Source: JAADGZ01 sp964596835 (GTDB lineage Bacteria > Pseudomonadota > Gammaproteobacteria > UBA6429 > Thiohalophilaceae). Taken from it: DNA of 8,848 bases. How positions within the stretch are numbered: position 1 is the stretch's first letter; each line of letters opens with the position of its first letter. Both the position numbers and the translations under genes were made by a program. The stretch covers positions 1-8,848 of the forward strand of contig CAZQVV010000109.1 of assembly GCA_964596835.1 (NCBI GenBank). Reading direction: 5' to 3'. Under the pieces are notes generated by a model. The model saw only the letters and a program-made list of their open reading frames with translations. It ran no database searches and was not told the DNA's origin. This document shows, in pieces, positions 6,870 to 8,848 of this stretch.

Positions 6870-7088
6870 CTAGTCCCCGGCCAGAAACTGGTCGCATTGG
6901 TTGTCGGCCGACAGGTAGATGTCATGCGCGTCGCAGATGCCATCATCCTTGCGCACCGAGCCGTGCCCCGAGCCAAGCGTGATCATGCCCTTGAACACAT
7001 GTTCAAGATAGGCAGGCGAGTTGCGAAAGTGGGCGCAGTTGATGCAACGTTTGAAGTCGGTCCTGGTTTTCACTTGGTCTGCCTTCAT
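6870..7088 (-). CDS. Small four-cysteine protein, probable metal-binding
   Basis: This 72-residue soluble protein has four cysteines arranged C15-x2-C18 ... C52 ... C65, with context RCINCAHF, GICDAH and NQCDQF. The spacing suggests a zinc- or iron-sulfur-binding fold similar to short CxxC...GxC...CxxF proteins; the metal and role are unknown. The gene lies 83 bases downstream of the YeiH-type exporter on the same strand and is likely co-transcribed, with a perfect 10-bp hairpin between them. The ATG at 7088 follows an in-frame stop 12 bases upstream and has only a weak ribosome site. The conserved-looking cysteine pattern, the charged composition and the fit with the neighbour argue that it is real. 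The overlapping frames in this stretch have the look of shadows. Confidence 0.72.
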   Translation of the reverse strand: MKADQVKTRTDFKRCINCAHFRNSPAYLEHVFKGMITLGSGHGSVRKDDGICDAHDIYLSADNQCDQFLAGD

Positions 7089-7133
7089 CGGGGTTTGTCT
7101 TCAGGGATAAAGTCCACTCGATCATCGGGAGAG

Positions 7134-7162
7134 CCGCCAACGGCCTGTGAGACCGTTGGCGG
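7134..7162 (-). promoter_or_regulatory. Intercistronic perfect 10-bp hairpin
   Basis: CCGCCAACGG (7134-7143) pairs perfectly with CCGTTGGCGG (7153-7162) around a nine-base loop. It starts ten bases after the exporter stop codon, before the small cysteine gene. On the coding (minus) strand no T run follows the stem, so it looks more like a processing or stabilising hairpin that sets different expression of the two genes than a full terminator. Confidence 0.6.
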
Positions 7163-7171
7163 TTTCGCCGA

Positions 7172-8557
7172 TCAGTGACTGCTGAGCGTTTGCCAGTAAT
7201 GGGCAAACACGATGGTTGACAGTATAAAGCCGAGCGTGACGTTGACCACCACGCCCGCACTGAACGCCCAGAACGGTTTTTTGCCGACGCTGGCCAAATC
7301 ACGGAAACGCGTGGTGAGTCCGATACTGAGGAAGGAGAAGATGAAGGCCCAGGTGCGCATCGCCTTGATCGGGCCGGTCAGTACGGGGACAACCTCATGC
7401 TTGTACTCAGCCAGCGTAAACTGGCTTGAGATCACCGTCATGATCATGGAAGCAATGAAAAAGCCGATCACAAACTTCGGGAACCGCCACCAGATGTCGC
7501 CTATGTTAGGCTTGGCGCCGTCCTTGATATCCCAACGGGTGGTAGCGATTACCGCCAGCACCAGCGCCCAGATGCCGATCCAGATGTCACGGCCGACTAC
7601 TTTCATCAGGGTGAAGGCGTTGACCGCATCGTCAGGCGAGCCGGGGATACCCGCAACATGCCCGGCCAGATTTCCATAAGCCTGGGCGGCGGCAAAGCCA
7701 GCGGCATCGGCGAATTCGGAGGTTCCAATCCAGGCTCCGGCGACGCCGGTATGAAGCCCCAGGAGACGGGACACGCCCGGCAGGAAGAAGATCATGACGA
7801 TGGCCCACACGATCACCAAAGTGATGGCAATCGGCGCAGCATCCTTCTTGGCCCCGACGGCCCCGGCAATGGCAATCGAACCGGATACCCCGCAGACTGC
7901 GCCACCAGCGCCAAGCGTGGCGGCCAGACGTTTATCGATACCCATCTTGGTGGCGACGAAAAAAATCACCAGGAAGGTCGTAATGGAGACAATCGCGGCC
8001 TGCGCGATAGCCACCGGCCCGCCCCAGATGATAAGGGTGAAGGGTAAGGTAGCACCGAGCAACACAATGCCAGTCTTGATGTAATACTCGACGCGGAAGC
8101 CGGTATCCATCCATTTGGGCAAGCCAGTGGTGTTGGCAATCAGCATACCTATGACCAGGGCGACCAGCGGGGGTTCGAGGTTATAGTAATGAGCCTTGTC
8201 CCAGGCGCCGAGGGTAAAGATGATGATCGCGACCACGTAGATAAACAGAAATGAAGGCAGGAATTCCGATAGCTTATGTCCCAGAACCTTCATACTGATG
8301 CCAAATACAACACTCCACAAAATGAATTGTGCGACATATTGGCTAATATGGGCGCTGAAGGCTGCCCACATCTGGCCCAGGTTAGTCCAGCGTGACGGCG
8401 TGATGGTGATCCATTTGATGCTGGATCCGTTGATGTAAAATAGATAGGCGACGATGATAATACCGAGACCGAGCCAGATAGCCCACCAGTCTTCCTTGAG
8501 ATATAACTCCTTCCATCCTACGCTGTGGACTCGTTCTCCTTCTTCTGAAGTTCCCAT
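7172..8557 (-). CDS. YeiH/UPF0324-family putative sulfate exporter
   Basis: This 461-residue polytopic inner-membrane protein belongs to the YeiH/UPF0324 family, annotated as putative sulfate exporters; the substrate is inferred and not proven for most members. Family features include LEPPLVALVIGMLIAN (about 125-140), YYIKTGIVLLGATLPF, the signature LGAGGAVCGVSGS with Cys222, and a C-terminal block ending with several membrane helices (FSFLSIGLTTRFRDLASVGKKPFWAF). It is longer than typical YeiH proteins (about 340 residues). The extra length is mainly an N-terminal soluble stretch (1-24) plus two or three additional hydrophobic segments (about 25-120). The start is firm: AGGAGGT, a perfect Shine-Dalgarno (cctcct on the plus strand at 8564-8569), sits six bases before the ATG. 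It probably forms an operon with the cysteine protein downstream. Confidence 0.9.
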   Translation of the reverse strand: MGTSEEGERVHSVGWKELYLKEDWWAIWLGLGIIIVAYLFYINGSSIKWITITPSRWTNLGQMWAAFSAHISQYVAQFILWSVVFGISMKVLGHKLSEFLPSFLFIYVVAIIIFTLGAWDKAHYYNLEPPLVALVIGMLIANTTGLPKWMDTGFRVEYYIKTGIVLLGATLPFTLIIWGGPVAIAQAAIVSITTFLVIFFVATKMGIDKRLAATLGAGGAVCGVSGSIAIAGAVGAKKDAAPIAITLVIVWAIVMIFFLPGVSRLLGLHTGVAGAWIGTSEFADAAGFAAAQAYGNLAGHVAGIPGSPDDAVNAFTLMKVVGRDIWIGIWALVLAVIATTRWDIKDGAKPNIGDIWWRFPKFVIGFFIASMIMTVISSQFTLAEYKHEVVPVLTGPIKAMRTWAFIFSFLSIGLTTRFRDLASVGKKPFWAFSAGVVVNVTLGFILSTIVFAHYWQTLSSH

Positions 8558-8598
8558 GAGTGACCTCCTACAGTAGTTTGTGATCTTTATTTTGATTG

Positions 8599-8629
8599 TT
8601 GACTATTGATTATTATTATATTATATAAT
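8599..8629 (+). promoter_or_regulatory. Possible plus-strand sigma-70 promoter
   Basis: TTGACT (8599-8604) is followed by TATATA (8622-8627, 17-bp spacer) or TATAAT (8624-8629, 19-bp spacer). It would fire rightwards, away from the exporter gene, starting near 8636. The surrounding sequence is almost pure A/T, so chance matches are likely. TATAAT-like boxes for the exporter also occur here on the other strand, without a clear -35. Confidence 0.3.
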
Positions 8630-8644
8630 ATTATTATTATTATA
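8609..8644. repeat. ATT trinucleotide microsatellite with a palindromic centre
   Basis: This A/T-only tract is made of ATT units on one side and their near mirror on the other, around the 14-bp palindrome ATATTATATAATAT (8618-8631). It lies 52-87 bases upstream of the exporter start codon, where it could serve as promoter or UP-element DNA. Confidence 0.75.
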
Positions 8645-8701
8645 GGGAACGTGCGCATGCCCTCCGGCAGCTACGTTATTTATCCCGGCAGAGGTTGACC
8701 G

Positions 8702-8793
8702 GCCCTCTGTCATTCGGCTCTGTTAGCTGAATGCTGTTTTTACTTGGGCCAGTATAAGAAAAATAAAAACAGTAAGTCAAGAGCAGAGAGGGC
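8702..8793. repeat. Nested 92-bp inverted-repeat element
   Basis: GCCCTCT (8702-8708) is inverted at 8787-8793. An inner CTGTTTTTAcTT (8734-8745) pairs with AAaTAAAAACAG (8761-8772) with one mismatch, around a 15-base loop. The left half also contains its own hairpin (8711-8733). The element stops eight bases before the dispersed repeat copy at 8802. Confidence 0.55.
8711..8742 (+). terminator. Terminator-like hairpin, plus strand
   Basis: CATTCGGCT (8711-8719) pairs with AGCTGAATG (8725-8733), nine pairs including one G-T, around a five-base loop, and is followed by ctgTTTTTa. This is the form of an intrinsic terminator for rightward transcription. No plus-strand protein gene precedes it, so it would end a short RNA if the upstream promoter is real. 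Confidence 0.4.
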
Positions 8794-8801
8794 GAATAAA
8801 T

Positions 8802-8848
8802 AATTAAACAGATAAAAGAAATATCCGCCAATGAACGCGAATAAACGC
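8802..8848. repeat. Second copy of the dispersed repeat, cut by the window end
   Basis: Bases 8802-8843 match 2480-2521 at 41 of 42 positions (A at 8814 where the first copy has G at 2492). The 10-bp units continue as CGCCAATGAA (8826-8835), CGCGAATAAA (8836-8845) and a further CGC at the edge, so the array goes on beyond the window. The GGTATCCCCAC end seen in the first copy is absent here. Confidence 0.85.

Noticed and set aside
7003..7302. 99-codon minus-strand frame overlapping the exporter end and the cysteine gene
   Set aside because: It overlaps two better-supported genes out of phase and has low-complexity arginine/serine composition.
8635..8730. 30-codon minus-strand frame MTEGRSTSAG ending in a poly-Asn run
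   Set aside because: There is no ribosome site, and its Asn run is only the ATT microsatellite being translated.

Overview
The window looks like an ordinary chromosomal stretch of a Gammaproteobacterium of intermediate GC. The main pointer is the divergent pairing of comEC with a DUF2062 gene, an arrangement I recall from Pseudomonas and relatives. No tRNA, rRNA, CRISPR array or transposase gene was seen. The genus cannot be named from the sequence alone.

Layout from left to right. Bases 12-2345 (minus) hold comEC, the DNA-uptake channel. A 331-base intergenic region (2346-2676) follows, largely filled by a 192-bp palindromic, MITE-like repeat built on 10-bp units. Next come a DUF2062 membrane protein (2677-3201, plus), a spacer with a possible three-way-junction RNA fold (3306-3368), and a secreted calcineurin-like metallophosphoesterase (3495-4667, plus) ending at a strong hairpin (4687-4712). 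A 361-base region then carries a candidate 57-codon upstream ORF (4929-5102), which overlaps the start of a membrane-bound PAS/GAF-like/HD-GYP protein (5045-6739, plus), a probable c-di-GMP phosphodiesterase. Beyond a REP-like hairpin lies a minus-strand pair: a YeiH-type putative sulfate exporter (7172-8557) and a 72-residue four-cysteine protein (6870-7088), with a perfect 10-bp hairpin between them. The last 278 bases are AT-rich and structured: an ATT microsatellite, a possible plus-strand promoter and terminator, a nested inverted repeat, and a second copy of the dispersed repeat that runs off the window end.

The genes do not form one pathway. comEC belongs to DNA uptake, the HD-GYP protein to c-di-GMP turnover, and the exporter plus the cysteine protein probably form a small operon. 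The points most worth a second look are the MITE-like palindrome with its partial second copy, the NrtS-like membrane module fused to PAS-HD-GYP, the unusual start of that gene, and the exporter/cysteine-protein pair.
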